Below, piece by piece: positions 6,688 through 13,322 of a stretch of DNA of 13,322 nt. A model generated the notes under the pieces. The model did not search any database, was not told the DNA's origin, and was given only the letters and a program-made list of their open reading frames with translations. The position numbers and the translations under genes are program-made. Origin of the DNA: Collinsella aerofaciens. GTDB lineage: Bacteria > Actinomycetota > Coriobacteriia > Coriobacteriales > Coriobacteriaceae. How positions within the stretch are numbered: position 1 is the stretch's first letter; every line of letters begins with the position of its first letter. The DNA is taken from positions 1 through 13,322 of the forward strand of contig CAJMJM010000047.1 in the NCBI GenBank assembly GCA_905213725.1, read 5' to 3'.

Positions 6688-7029
6688 ATGGATTACATCC
6701 GCGCAATCGAGCGTCAGCAGATCCGCGAGGACATTCCTCAGGTTCGCGTCGCCGACAACGTCAAGGTTCACTACCGCATTAAGGAAGGCGACCGCGAGCG
6801 CATCCAGGTCTTCCAGGGCGACGTCATCCGCATGGCCGGCGCCGGTGCCCGCGAGACCTTCACCGTCCGCAAGATGTCCTTCGGTGTCGGTGTTGAGCGT
6901 ACCTTCCCGCTTCACAGCCCCAAGATCGCCAAGCTCGAGGTCGTTCGTCATGGTCGCGTCCGTCGCGCCAAGCTGTACTACCTCCGCGACAAGGTGGGCA
7001 AGGCTGCTCGCATCCCCGAGAAGCGCTAA
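6688..7029 (+). CDS. rplS: 50S ribosomal protein L19
   Basis: L19 lies at the interface of the large and small ribosomal subunits. The 113-aa product has the family's usual length and runs through the whole conserved body: DYIRAIERQQ, DIPQVRVADNVKVHYRIKEGDRER, IQVFQGDVI, ETFTVRKMSFGVGVERTFPLHSP, IAKLEVVRHGRVRRAKLYYLR and the basic C-terminus. ATG 6688 is chosen because AAGGA (6676-6680) lies seven bases upstream. A TTG two codons earlier at 6682 would be only one base from that site. Expression is probably from the promoter at 6591-6618 through a structured leader, and a terminator-like element follows. Confidence 0.97.
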   Translation: MDYIRAIERQQIREDIPQVRVADNVKVHYRIKEGDRERIQVFQGDVIRMAGAGARETFTVRKMSFGVGVERTFPLHSPKIAKLEVVRHGRVRRAKLYYLRDKVGKAARIPEKR

Positions 7030-7067
7030 GAAGATCGCAGCGTCTGTCCACTGGTTTGGACGCATGT

Positions 7068-7102
7068 GTCACCTTCTGGTGGCCCTTCTTTTTATCTTTT
7101 TT
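7068..7102 (+). terminator. Terminator or attenuator between rplS and rnhB
   Basis: GTCACC (7068-7073) pairs with GGTGGC (7078-7083) around TTCT, with one T-G pair, and a long T-rich tract follows (7086-7102, two runs of five or six T). A second small hairpin, GTCCA/TGGAC, precedes it at 7046-7061. The stem is short but the T tract is strong. Because rnhB begins 21 bases later with no clear promoter, partial readthrough is likely. Confidence 0.6.
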
Positions 7103-7115
7103 GCATGCAAGGAGG
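7101..7115 (+). promoter_or_regulatory. Ribosome binding site of rnhB abutting a 10-bp palindrome
   Basis: TTGCATGCAA (7101-7110) is a perfect palindrome joined directly to GGAGG (7111-7115), which sits seven bases before ATG 7123 and fixes the rnhB start over an upstream in-frame GTG at 7066. The palindrome may be a protein site or chance. Confidence 0.5.
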
Positions 7116-7122
7116 GCCTGGT

Positions 7123-7911
7123 ATGGCCAATATGACGAGCTCGGTTTCGGCATCGCAGGTTGCCGGAGAGCTGGCGAGCGCAACGTTTGAGGAGATCCCC
7201 GCCCTCGTGGAGCATTATCGCGAGGACCCGCGCCAGCAGGTGATCAAGGCTTGTGAACGCGCCCTCAAACGCCATTCCAAAGAGGTTGCCGAGCGCGAGC
7301 GCGTCAATGGCATGTACGAGCTTATGCATGAGCTTGGCGGCGATGGGGTGGTCGTTGGTGTCGACGAGGTGGGCCGTGGCTCGGTAGCGGGTCCCTTAAC
7401 CGTGTGTGCCGTGTGCCTTCCCATGGAGCCGCGCGTCTGGGGCATCAACGATTCCAAAAAGCTCACGCCGGCGCGCCGCGAGCTGCTCTCTGTGAAGATT
7501 GCCGAGGTGGCGACGGCGATTGGTTTTTGCCATATCGCGCCTAAGGATATCGATGAGATGGGTATGGCCCGCGCCATCCGCGTTGCCGTCGCGGGCGCCG
7601 TGGCCGATACGGGACTTGAACCCGACTGCGTCCTCATGGATGGCAACCCCTTGGGCGCCGTTCCCAACGAGCGCGACGTGGTGAAGGGCGATGCCAAGAT
7701 CGCCTGTATCGCCGCGGCGTCCATCATGGCCAAGGTCACGCGTGACGAGATGATGGTCGAGTACGACGCCGAGTACCCCGAGTACCATCTGGCCGAGTCG
7801 AAGGGCTATGCGAGCCCCGAGCACATCGAGGCCATTCGCAAACATGGACTTTGTCCGCTGCACCGCGTGAGCTTTTGCGGAAACTTTCTGCAGACTGAGC
7901 GCCTTTTCTAG
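7123..7911 (+). CDS. rnhB: Ribonuclease HII
   Basis: RNase HII cuts RNA in RNA-DNA hybrids and starts removal of single ribonucleotides misincorporated in DNA. The 262-aa protein has an N-terminal extension of ~70 residues, as in the B. subtilis enzyme, then the catalytic domain. It shows GVDEVGRGSVAGPL (Asp81 and Glu82), NDSKKL, VLMDG (Asp173), KGDAKIACIAAASIMAKVTRD (Asp208), and the C-terminal YPEYHLAESKGYASPEH with HGLCPLHRVSF. The four acidic metal-binding residues (81, 82, 173, 208) are all present. ATG 7123 is preferred because of the GGAGG seven bases upstream. It sits after rplS as in many Firmicutes, and a strong terminator ends the unit. Confidence 0.97.
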   Translation: MANMTSSVSASQVAGELASATFEEIPALVEHYREDPRQQVIKACERALKRHSKEVAERERVNGMYELMHELGGDGVVVGVDEVGRGSVAGPLTVCAVCLPMEPRVWGINDSKKLTPARRELLSVKIAEVATAIGFCHIAPKDIDEMGMARAIRVAVAGAVADTGLEPDCVLMDGNPLGAVPNERDVVKGDAKIACIAAASIMAKVTRDEMMVEYDAEYPEYHLAESKGYASPEHIEAIRKHGLCPLHRVSFCGNFLQTERLF

Positions 7912-7960
7912 GTCAATTGTGGAGACAGGGACCTCTGGGGTTTTATAAACCTGCTGGTAG

Positions 7961-8002
7961 CGGGCCGTATGCAACACCATTGCTGCGTACGGCCCGTTTT
8001 TT
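7961..8002 (+). terminator. Strong intrinsic terminator after rnhB
   Basis: CGGGCCGTA (7961-7969) and TACGGCCCG (7988-7996) form a perfect 9-bp stem, and GCAA/TTGC inside can add a second short stem. Six T follow at 7997-8002. It lies in the 189-bp gap before yraN and separates the rplS-rnhB part from the next operon. The rest of that gap has no convincing gene; no clear promoter for yraN could be fixed in 8003-8088. Confidence 0.92.
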
Positions 8003-8100
8003 GACGGCATTTGGTCAGCTTTTGGTTTGCTTCCGGTACTTACCCGCATGAAAGGTGCTCTCATCATCGGGGCAATGCAGTGTGCGGGAAAGGAGACCCC

Positions 8101-8586
8101 ATGAGTGCCGCAAGCAAAAAGAGTAAGACGCAGCAGCTCAAGGAGTGTTGGGAAAACGGCAAGCTCGACTGCGGGGCGATGACGCCCGAGTTTATCAAGG
8201 GACTCAGTCCTCGCGAGCTGGGCATGCTGGGCGAGCTGATCACCATCGACTACTTTAACGAGCGCGGCTACACCTTGCTGGAGCAGGGTTATCGTTGCAC
8301 CGAGGGCGAGGCCGACCTGGTGCTGCTCGATGAGCTCGACGATGTCGTGGTGATGGCCGAGGTCAAGACCAGACGCGTTGCGCTGGATTGCAGCACGCGG
8401 GTCTTTCCCGAGGAGGCCGTGGACGCCCAAAAGCAACGTCGCTACCGCCGCATCGCAAGTTGCTATCTCATGGAGCATTATCCGCTCAAGGCGATTCGCT
8501 TCGATGCCGTGGGCGTTACCATTCGCGGCGGGCATATCGCCGAGATCGAGCACCAGTACAACGCGTTCGATTGGCAGGTGTCGTGA
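8101..8586 (+). CDS. yraN: YraN family (UPF0102) predicted endonuclease-like protein
   Basis: This 161-aa protein belongs to the YraN/UPF0102 family, which has a Holliday-resolvase-like PD-(D/E)XK fold; its cellular role is poorly defined. The family pattern is clear: LGMLGELITIDYFNERGYTLLEQGYR (Glu45), GEADLVLLD (Asp72), VVMAEVKTR (Glu87, Lys89), AVDAQKQRRYRRIASCYL and IRFDAVGV. Asp72, Glu87 and Lys89 make the expected metal-dependent nuclease set. The first ~35 residues are a charged extension not typical of the family (~120 aa). ATG 8101 follows AAAGGAG (8089-8095) by five bases. The stop overlaps the comM start by one base. It is probably the first gene of the five-gene run ending in xer. 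Confidence 0.92.
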   Translation: MSAASKKSKTQQLKECWENGKLDCGAMTPEFIKGLSPRELGMLGELITIDYFNERGYTLLEQGYRCTEGEADLVLLDELDDVVVMAEVKTRRVALDCSTRVFPEEAVDAQKQRRYRRIASCYLMEHYPLKAIRFDAVGVTIRGGHIAEIEHQYNAFDWQVS

Positions 8587-10109
8587 TGGCGTTCGAGACG
8601 TTTGCCGTTCACGCGGCCTGCATCCGCGGCGTCGAGGCGATTCCCGTCACGGTCGAGGTCTCGCTTGCCGGCGGCGTTCCGGGCATCCAGATGCTCGGCA
8701 TACCGAGTATGGAGGTGATGGAGTCGCGCGGTCGTATTCGCTGCGCGATGCGCTCCGCCGGGTTCGAGATCCCGCGCTCGGGCATTACGGTCAATCTGGC
8801 GCCCGGCGATATCCGCAAGACCGGTAGCGGCTTTGATCTGCCCATCGCCATCGCGGTATTGGCGGCCGATGGGCAGATTCCCCGCGACAACCTCGATCGT
8901 TGTCTTATCGCTGGTGAGCTTGGCTTGGACGGTACGGTGCTTCCTGTCAAGGGCGAGGTGGCGTTTCAGTTATTGGCGCGTGATTTGGGGCTGTCCTTTA
9001 TCGCCGGCAGGTCAGACCAGCATGTGCCACTCGCGGGCGTGGATTGCGGATTCATCGATCATTTGTCTCAGCTTGCTCATGGTATGGGCGATGCCGCGCG
9101 GCACTACTTGGATTCCGAGGGCGTCGAGGCGACCTTTGAGCCTGAGCTCGACTATGCCGACGTGCTGGGGCAGGAAGTCGCTAAACGCGGCATGGCGCTT
9201 GCGGCGGCAGGAGAACTCGGCTTGCTCATGATCGGGTCTCCGGGATCGGGCAAGACGATGCTCGCACGCCGTATGACCGGCATCCTGCCCGAGCTTTCCG
9301 TTGAGGATCAGCAGGAGGCACTGTGCATCCATTCGGTTTTGGGTGAGAACATTGATGGCTTGTTGGCGGGGCACCGCCCCTTCCGCAGTCCCCACCACAG
9401 TATTTCGACCGCAGGCCTTATCGGCGGCGGGCGCCCGGTGCACCCGGGTGAGATCAGCCTTGCTCATGGCGGCGTGCTCTTTTTGGACGAACTTGCCGAG
9501 TTTCCCACTGGCGTGCTGCAGACGCTGCGTCAGCCCATCGAGCGCGGCTACGTGAGGATCGTACGCGTCGACGGGGCTTTTACCTTCCCGTCGCGCTTTC
9601 AGCTGCTGGCTGCGAGCAATCCCTGCCCCTGCGGCTTTTTGGGCGATCGCGAGGTGCCGTGTCGCTGCTCGGCGGCGATGGTCGAGCGCTATCGGTCTAA
9701 ACTGCGCGGTCCTTTGGCCGACCGTATCGACATGATGATCGATGTGACCCGTCCCGACCCTCAAGTGATTATCGAGGGTGCGGAGGGCATGTCGTCGGCC
9801 GAGTTACGTGACTACGTTGTGCGCGGTCGCGCCTTTCGCGCTTGGCGCGAATCCCGCATGGACGATGCGGATGCCGAGGCCGAGGATGACGAGACACGGT
9901 CCATTGACGGCGTCGTTTCGACCTTTGAGCTCGATGATGCGGCGGAGAAGTGTGTGCTCGGCCTGTCGAAGCGCACGCATCTCACAGGGCGTGGCATCGT
10001 GCGCCTTGTTCGCATTGCGCGCACGATCGCAGATGTCGCCGAGAGCGAGCAGGTGACGCAGGACCACGTGCTCGAGGCGGCGATGTACCAGGGAAGGAGG
10101 GACCAATGA
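8586..10109 (+). CDS. comM: YifB/ComM family Mg-chelatase-like AAA+ ATPase
   Basis: ComM/YifB is a hexameric AAA+ helicase; in Vibrio cholerae it drives branch migration during DNA integration in transformation, and it is widespread in bacteria. At 507 aa it is full length. The N-terminal ChlI-like domain (about 1-170) has VEVSLAGGVPGIQMLGI and the ITVNLAPGDIRKTGSGFDLPIA block. The ATPase core has Walker A GSPGSGKT (217-224), SPHHSISTAGLIGGG, Walker B GVLFLDE (Asp301, Glu302), and NPCPCG (345-350) with a second Cys pair (PCRC) a little later, then DRIDMMIDV. The C-terminal lid ends in GRGIVRLVRIARTIADV. An acidic insert (about 426-436, mostly Asp, Glu and Ala) sits before the lid. ATG 8586 overlaps the yraN TGA by one base. 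Association with dprA next door suggests DNA uptake or recombination, though no uptake genes are in view. Confidence 0.96.
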   Translation: MAFETFAVHAACIRGVEAIPVTVEVSLAGGVPGIQMLGIPSMEVMESRGRIRCAMRSAGFEIPRSGITVNLAPGDIRKTGSGFDLPIAIAVLAADGQIPRDNLDRCLIAGELGLDGTVLPVKGEVAFQLLARDLGLSFIAGRSDQHVPLAGVDCGFIDHLSQLAHGMGDAARHYLDSEGVEATFEPELDYADVLGQEVAKRGMALAAAGELGLLMIGSPGSGKTMLARRMTGILPELSVEDQQEALCIHSVLGENIDGLLAGHRPFRSPHHSISTAGLIGGGRPVHPGEISLAHGGVLFLDELAEFPTGVLQTLRQPIERGYVRIVRVDGAFTFPSRFQLLAASNPCPCGFLGDREVPCRCSAAMVERYRSKLRGPLADRIDMMIDVTRPDPQVIIEGAEGMSSAELRDYVVRGRAFRAWRESRMDDADAEAEDDETRSIDGVVSTFELDDAAEKCVLGLSKRTHLTGRGIVRLVRIARTIADVAESEQVTQDHVLEAAMYQGRRDQ

Positions 10110-11041
10110 TGGCTGAGGGGACCTTCGAGCTGCATCCAGGTGACGCGTTGTATCCCGAGACCGTTTTGGAGCTTTCTGATGTACCTCAGACGCTCTATGT
10201 GCGCGGCAACCCCGAGGCGCTTTCGACGCCCGCGCTCTCCATCATCGGTGCGCGAAAGGCCTCGCCGTATGGTCTTGCCGTGGCAGAGCTTGCGGCGAAG
10301 GTGGCGGTTGAGGCGGGAGTGACGGTAGTTTCGGGCGGTGCGGTCGGTTGTGACCAGGCCTCGGGTTGGGCTGCGGTCAACGCCGGCGGCAAACACGTTG
10401 TGGTGCTGGGGACGGGCGCCGACGTGGTCTACCCGCGTTCGAGCGCGGGGCTGATTACGCGCACGCTTGATACGGGTGGCGCGGTCGTGTCGATCTCTCC
10501 GTGGGGCATGGGTCCGCGCAAGTTCGCCTTTCCGCGCCGCAATCGCGTAATCGCGGCCCTGTCGCAAGCCCTCTTTGTATCCGAGGCGGGTATGCCTTCT
10601 GGGACGTTTTCCACAGCCGAGGCTGCTATGGATTTGGGGCGCGAACTTCTTGCCGTGCCGGGGTCGATCCTATCGCCCGAGTCGCGTGGCACGAATTACC
10701 TCATTGCGAACGGTGCCTGCTGCATCATCGACGAGGAATCTATCGAGATGGCTATCTCACGTATCTACGGCACCCTGCGCTACTCGCGCCCTGATGCTCC
10801 CGGCATTGCCGACCTGGATCCAACACAGCAGACCGTGATGCATGCGCTCATCGCCTCTCCGCTCAAGGTCGACGACATCGCGGCGCTCGTCTCGCTCGAT
10901 GCCGTCGGCGTACTCAAACTCTTGGGTTCGCTTGAACTCGAGGGCCTTATCGAGCGTATGATGGATGGAAGGTATGCGCCCTCCAAGTTTGCCCTTCACG
11001 CCCAGACGCCCTTCGGTCACAATGGAAAACGTGTCAATTAG
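10106..11041 (+). CDS. dprA: DNA-processing protein DprA (Smf), divergent
   Basis: DprA binds incoming single-stranded DNA and loads RecA during transformation; it is also kept in bacteria not known to be competent. The 311-aa protein has the Rossmann-fold core with IIGARKASPYG (46-56), SGGAVGCDQ (76-84), LGTGADVVYPRSS, FPRRNRVIAALS (142-153), GTFSTAEAAMDLGRELLAVPG and RGTNYLIANGA. A C-terminal winged-helix domain follows (about 230-290). It lacks the N-terminal SAM-like domain of longer DprA proteins. SGGAVGCDQ departs from the usual SGLA.GID..AH motif, replacing the Ile and the His region. The start may be ATG 10106 (ATGA overlap with comM) or ATG 10109; AAGGAGG (10094-10100) suits both. 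topA, the usual next gene in Firmicutes, is absent. Confidence 0.93.
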   Translation: MMAEGTFELHPGDALYPETVLELSDVPQTLYVRGNPEALSTPALSIIGARKASPYGLAVAELAAKVAVEAGVTVVSGGAVGCDQASGWAAVNAGGKHVVVLGTGADVVYPRSSAGLITRTLDTGGAVVSISPWGMGPRKFAFPRRNRVIAALSQALFVSEAGMPSGTFSTAEAAMDLGRELLAVPGSILSPESRGTNYLIANGACCIIDEESIEMAISRIYGTLRYSRPDAPGIADLDPTQQTVMHALIASPLKVDDIAALVSLDAVGVLKLLGSLELEGLIERMMDGRYAPSKFALHAQTPFGHNGKRVN

Positions 11042-11055
11042 AAAGGTGTTTGCAG

Positions 11056-12393
11056 ATGCAGTTCGATCAGGTGACGGTTATCGGTGGCGGTCTGGCGGGT
11101 TCGGAATGCGCGATCCAGCTGGCAGACCGCGGGTTTGCCGTAAAGCTGTGCGAGATGCGCCCCCAGGTGAGCTCCCCGGCTCACCATACTGATCACCTGG
11201 CAGAGCTCGTCTGCTCCAATTCGTTTAAGTCGACCCGTCCAGATTCCGCTGCTGGCCTACTAAAAGCCGAGCTCCAGCGCATGGGTTCAGTCCTGCTCGA
11301 TTGCGCCCATCGCGCCGCTGTTCCCGCCGGTGGTGCCTTGGCGGTCGACCGCGTCAAGTTTTCCGAGCTTGTCGAGGCCGAGGTTGCCGCCCGTCCCAAT
11401 ATCGAGATCATTCACGGCGAGGTCACGCAGATTCCCGAGGGTCACGTGGTCATTGCCGCCGGCCCCTTGTGCTCGCCGGCGCTGAGCGAAGAGGTCATGA
11501 AGCTCGTCGGTGGCGACGCCCTTGCGTTCTTCGATGCCGCGGCGCCGATCGTCGATGCCTCCACGCTCGATATGGACGTGCTGTTCTCGCAGTCGCGCTA
11601 CGAGGAGCAGGGGAGTGGCGACTATCTCAACGCTCCGCTCAACAAGGAGGAGTACGAGGCCTTTATCGAGGCGCTTACCACGGCCGACCGCGTGGTGCTC
11701 AAGGATTTTGAGGGCGGCGATCTGTTCCAGGCCTGCCAGCCTGCCGAGGAGGTTGCACGCACCGGCAAGGACGCCATTCGCTTTGGCGCCATGAAGCCCG
11801 TCGGCCTCACCGACCCGCGTACCGGACGTCGCCCCTGGGCGGCGATTCAGCTGCGTGCCGAGAACAAGGAGAAGACCGCTTATAATCTGGTGGGCTTCCA
11901 GACCAACCTGACCTTTGGCGAGCAGAAGCGCGTCTTCCATATGGTGCCGGGCCTGGAGAACGCTGAGTTCTTCCGCTACGGTGTCATGCACCGTAATACC
12001 TTTGTCGACGCCCCGCACGTCCTCGATGGCACCTTTGCCGTGCCCGGTACCGGCGTGCGCCTGGCCGGTCAGATCACCGGCACCGAGGGATACATGGAAG
12101 CCGTGGCGACCGGTCTGCTCGCGGCGCTCAACACCTATGCCGAGGCTATCGATGCCGCGGGCGTCGAGTTGCCCCGCGTGGGCGCCCTGGGCGCGCTCGT
12201 GGGCTATGCGACCGATCCTGCCACCGTGGGCTACCAGCCCATGCATGTCAACTTTGGCCTGGTGCCGCCGCTCGAGGACGGTAAGCGTCGCAGCAAGCGC
12301 GACCGCTACCAGGCCTATGCGGACCGTGCGCTTGAGGCCCTTGATGCCTATCTGGCCACTCGCCCCGATCTGTTTGGAGGCGACCGGTCATAG
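11056..12393 (+). CDS. trmFO: Methylenetetrahydrofolate--tRNA-(uracil-5-)-methyltransferase TrmFO
   Basis: TrmFO makes 5-methyluridine at position 54 of the tRNA T-loop, using methylenetetrahydrofolate as carbon donor and FAD as carrier; it replaces S-adenosylmethionine-dependent TrmA in many Gram-positives. The 445-aa protein has the FAD-binding VIGGGLAGSE (8-17) and HLAELVCSNSFKS with Cys53. It then shows RAAVPAGGALAVDR, FQACQPAEEVARTGKDAIRFGAMKPVGL with Cys227, NLVGFQTNLTFGEQKRVF, and GQITGTEGYMEAVATGLLAALN. Cys53 and Cys227 match the two functional cysteines of the B. subtilis enzyme. ATG 11056 is preferred: AAAGG (11042-11046) lies nine bases upstream, while TTG 11050 is too close. It starts 14 bp after dprA, and its stop overlaps the likely xer start. 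Confidence 0.97.
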   Translation: MQFDQVTVIGGGLAGSECAIQLADRGFAVKLCEMRPQVSSPAHHTDHLAELVCSNSFKSTRPDSAAGLLKAELQRMGSVLLDCAHRAAVPAGGALAVDRVKFSELVEAEVAARPNIEIIHGEVTQIPEGHVVIAAGPLCSPALSEEVMKLVGGDALAFFDAAAPIVDASTLDMDVLFSQSRYEEQGSGDYLNAPLNKEEYEAFIEALTTADRVVLKDFEGGDLFQACQPAEEVARTGKDAIRFGAMKPVGLTDPRTGRRPWAAIQLRAENKEKTAYNLVGFQTNLTFGEQKRVFHMVPGLENAEFFRYGVMHRNTFVDAPHVLDGTFAVPGTGVRLAGQITGTEGYMEAVATGLLAALNTYAEAIDAAGVELPRVGALGALVGYATDPATVGYQPMHVNFGLVPPLEDGKRRSKRDRYQAYADRALEALDAYLATRPDLFGGDRS

Positions 12394-13310
12394 CCTTTGA
12401 CCTGTACGATGCCGTCGACTCGTTTATCGCCTATATCGCACGTGTCGAGGGACTTTCTCCCAACACGGTGACGGCCTATGGCTCGAGGCTGGAGCGCTTT
12501 GCTTCCTGGTGCGAGCGCGAGGATATCGATGCTTTCGCTGCCGACGTGCGCACCATTCGTCGCTATCTTGCCGAGCTTTCGCGTGAACAGGTGGCTCCCC
12601 GAACGCTTGCGGCGCATCTGTCTGCCATTCGCTCGCTCTATCGGTGGATGACTGCCGAGGGGATTGTCGAGGGTGATGCGGTCTCGGCAATCGCATCGCC
12701 CAAGCTGCCGCGCGACCTGCCGGGCGTCCTTACGACCCAGCAGGTCGAGGCGCTGCTCAAGACGCCTGATACCTCGCCGCCCGCGGGACTGCGCGATGCG
12801 GCGATGCTCGAGGTGCTCTATGCCTCGGGTGCTCGTATCTCTGAGCTCGCAGCACTCAATGTGGAGTCCATCGCTTGGTCCGAACGCACGCTGCGCCTTT
12901 GGGGCAAGGGGAGCAAAGAACGTATCGTCCCTCTGTATCGTCGTGCGCTCGAGGCGACGCGTCTCTATATTGAGGAGGGGAGGCCGGAATTGCTCGCTCA
13001 GGCAAAGCGTCGTGACCCCGCTACCGGGCCGCATCCGCTGCTTATATCGGCGCGTGGCAATCGCATGAGCGCCGCCATGCTCCGGCGGCGGTTCCATACG
13101 CTGGCGACGCTCGCCGGCATTCCGGCCGACATCGCCCCGCATGCGATGCGCCATACTTTTGCGACCGACTTGCTTGAGGGCGGTGCGGACCTGCGCTCGG
13201 TTCAAGAGCTGCTGGGTCATGCGAGTCTGTCCACGACGCAGATCTACACGCATCTCACGCCCGATCGGCTTAAGCGGGCCGTGGCTCAAGCCCATCCCCG
13301 CGGCGAATAG
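12390..13310 (+). CDS. xerC: XerC/XerD-type site-specific tyrosine recombinase, probable ATA start
   Basis: Xer recombinases resolve chromosome dimers at dif sites by cutting with an active-site Tyr. The catalytic set is complete (numbering from codon 12390): Arg149 in ASGARISEL, Lys173 in GKGSKERIVPL, His251 and Arg254 in PHAMRH, His277 in LLGHASLSTTQIYTH, and Tyr286. These are each one to seven residues from their E. coli XerD positions. The N-terminal core-binding domain needs DLYDAVDSFIAYIARVEGLSPNTV, which lies upstream of the first standard start (GTG 12468, which would give 280 aa). The frame is open from 12345 with no ATG, GTG or TTG before 12468. ATA at 12390 overlaps the trmFO TAG as ATAG and lies nine bases after GGAGG (12376-12380), giving 306 aa, the usual size. 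CTG 12402 is a weaker option. The trmFO neighbour suggests XerC, but C versus D is unsettled. Confidence 0.92.
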   Translation: MAFDLYDAVDSFIAYIARVEGLSPNTVTAYGSRLERFASWCEREDIDAFAADVRTIRRYLAELSREQVAPRTLAAHLSAIRSLYRWMTAEGIVEGDAVSAIASPKLPRDLPGVLTTQQVEALLKTPDTSPPAGLRDAAMLEVLYASGARISELAALNVESIAWSERTLRLWGKGSKERIVPLYRRALEATRLYIEEGRPELLAQAKRRDPATGPHPLLISARGNRMSAAMLRRRFHTLATLAGIPADIAPHAMRHTFATDLLEGGADLRSVQELLGHASLSTTQIYTHLTPDRLKRAVAQAHPRGE

Positions 13311-13322
13311 TTGCTGGGACGT

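Noticed and set aside
8001..8042. TTGACG at 8001 as a -35 for a yraN promoter
   Set aside because: No acceptable -10 lies 16-18 bases downstream, and the hexamer is partly the T-run of the terminator.
8388..8585. Upstream extension of the comM frame inside yraN
   Set aside because: The extra residues overlap conserved YraN coding sequence and do not resemble ComM; ATG 8586 gives the normal family length.
9950..10105. Upstream extension of the dprA frame inside comM
   Set aside because: It overlaps the conserved ComM lid, while AAGGAGG at 10094-10100 fixes the start at 10106 or 10109.

Overview
The window is a dense, housekeeping stretch of a high-GC bacterial chromosome with every gene on the + strand. 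Protein style, GC-rich codon use and gene order point to an actinobacterial Coriobacteriia genome, most likely Collinsella or a close relative. That placement is inference from pattern recognition, not from a search. No mobile element, CRISPR array, tRNA or rRNA was seen.

Region 1 (1-6475) joins protein synthesis to central metabolism. It holds the 3' part of glyQ and all of glyS (the two subunits of bacterial-type glycyl-tRNA synthetase), then a DUF299 bifunctional kinase/pyrophosphorylase, then pyruvate phosphate dikinase (ppdK), its predicted target. A 243-bp gap before ppdK carries four same-strand TTTACC repeats and a candidate promoter. Small hairpins of the same form (TGCGC, four bases, GCGCA) sit directly before the ribosome binding sites of both the regulator and ppdK. 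glyQ carries an in-frame TAA close to the window edge, together with several changes at conserved residues. This looks more like poor sequence at a contig end than a real mutation.

Region 2 (6476-8100) holds rplS (ribosomal protein L19) and rnhB (ribonuclease HII). A terminator, a promoter and a leader hairpin lie upstream of rplS, a terminator-like element lies between the two genes, and a strong intrinsic terminator follows rnhB.

Region 3 (8101-13310) is a tightly packed run: yraN, comM (yifB), dprA, trmFO and a XerC/D-type tyrosine recombinase. Neighbours overlap or are 14 bp apart, so this is probably one operon. The products deal with DNA (YraN nuclease-like protein, ComM AAA+ helicase, DprA, Xer) and tRNA modification (TrmFO). 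The order rplS-rnhB-...-dprA-trmFO-xer matches the Firmicutes arrangement, except that topA, usual between dprA and trmFO, is absent. The Xer gene has no ATG, GTG or TTG at the expected N-terminus. An ATA codon overlapping the trmFO stop, with a GGAGG upstream, is the best-placed start.

No clearly new multi-gene system was found. The most useful leads are the regulatory DNA around ppdK, the paired RBS-proximal hairpins, the non-canonical Xer start and the damaged glyQ edge.
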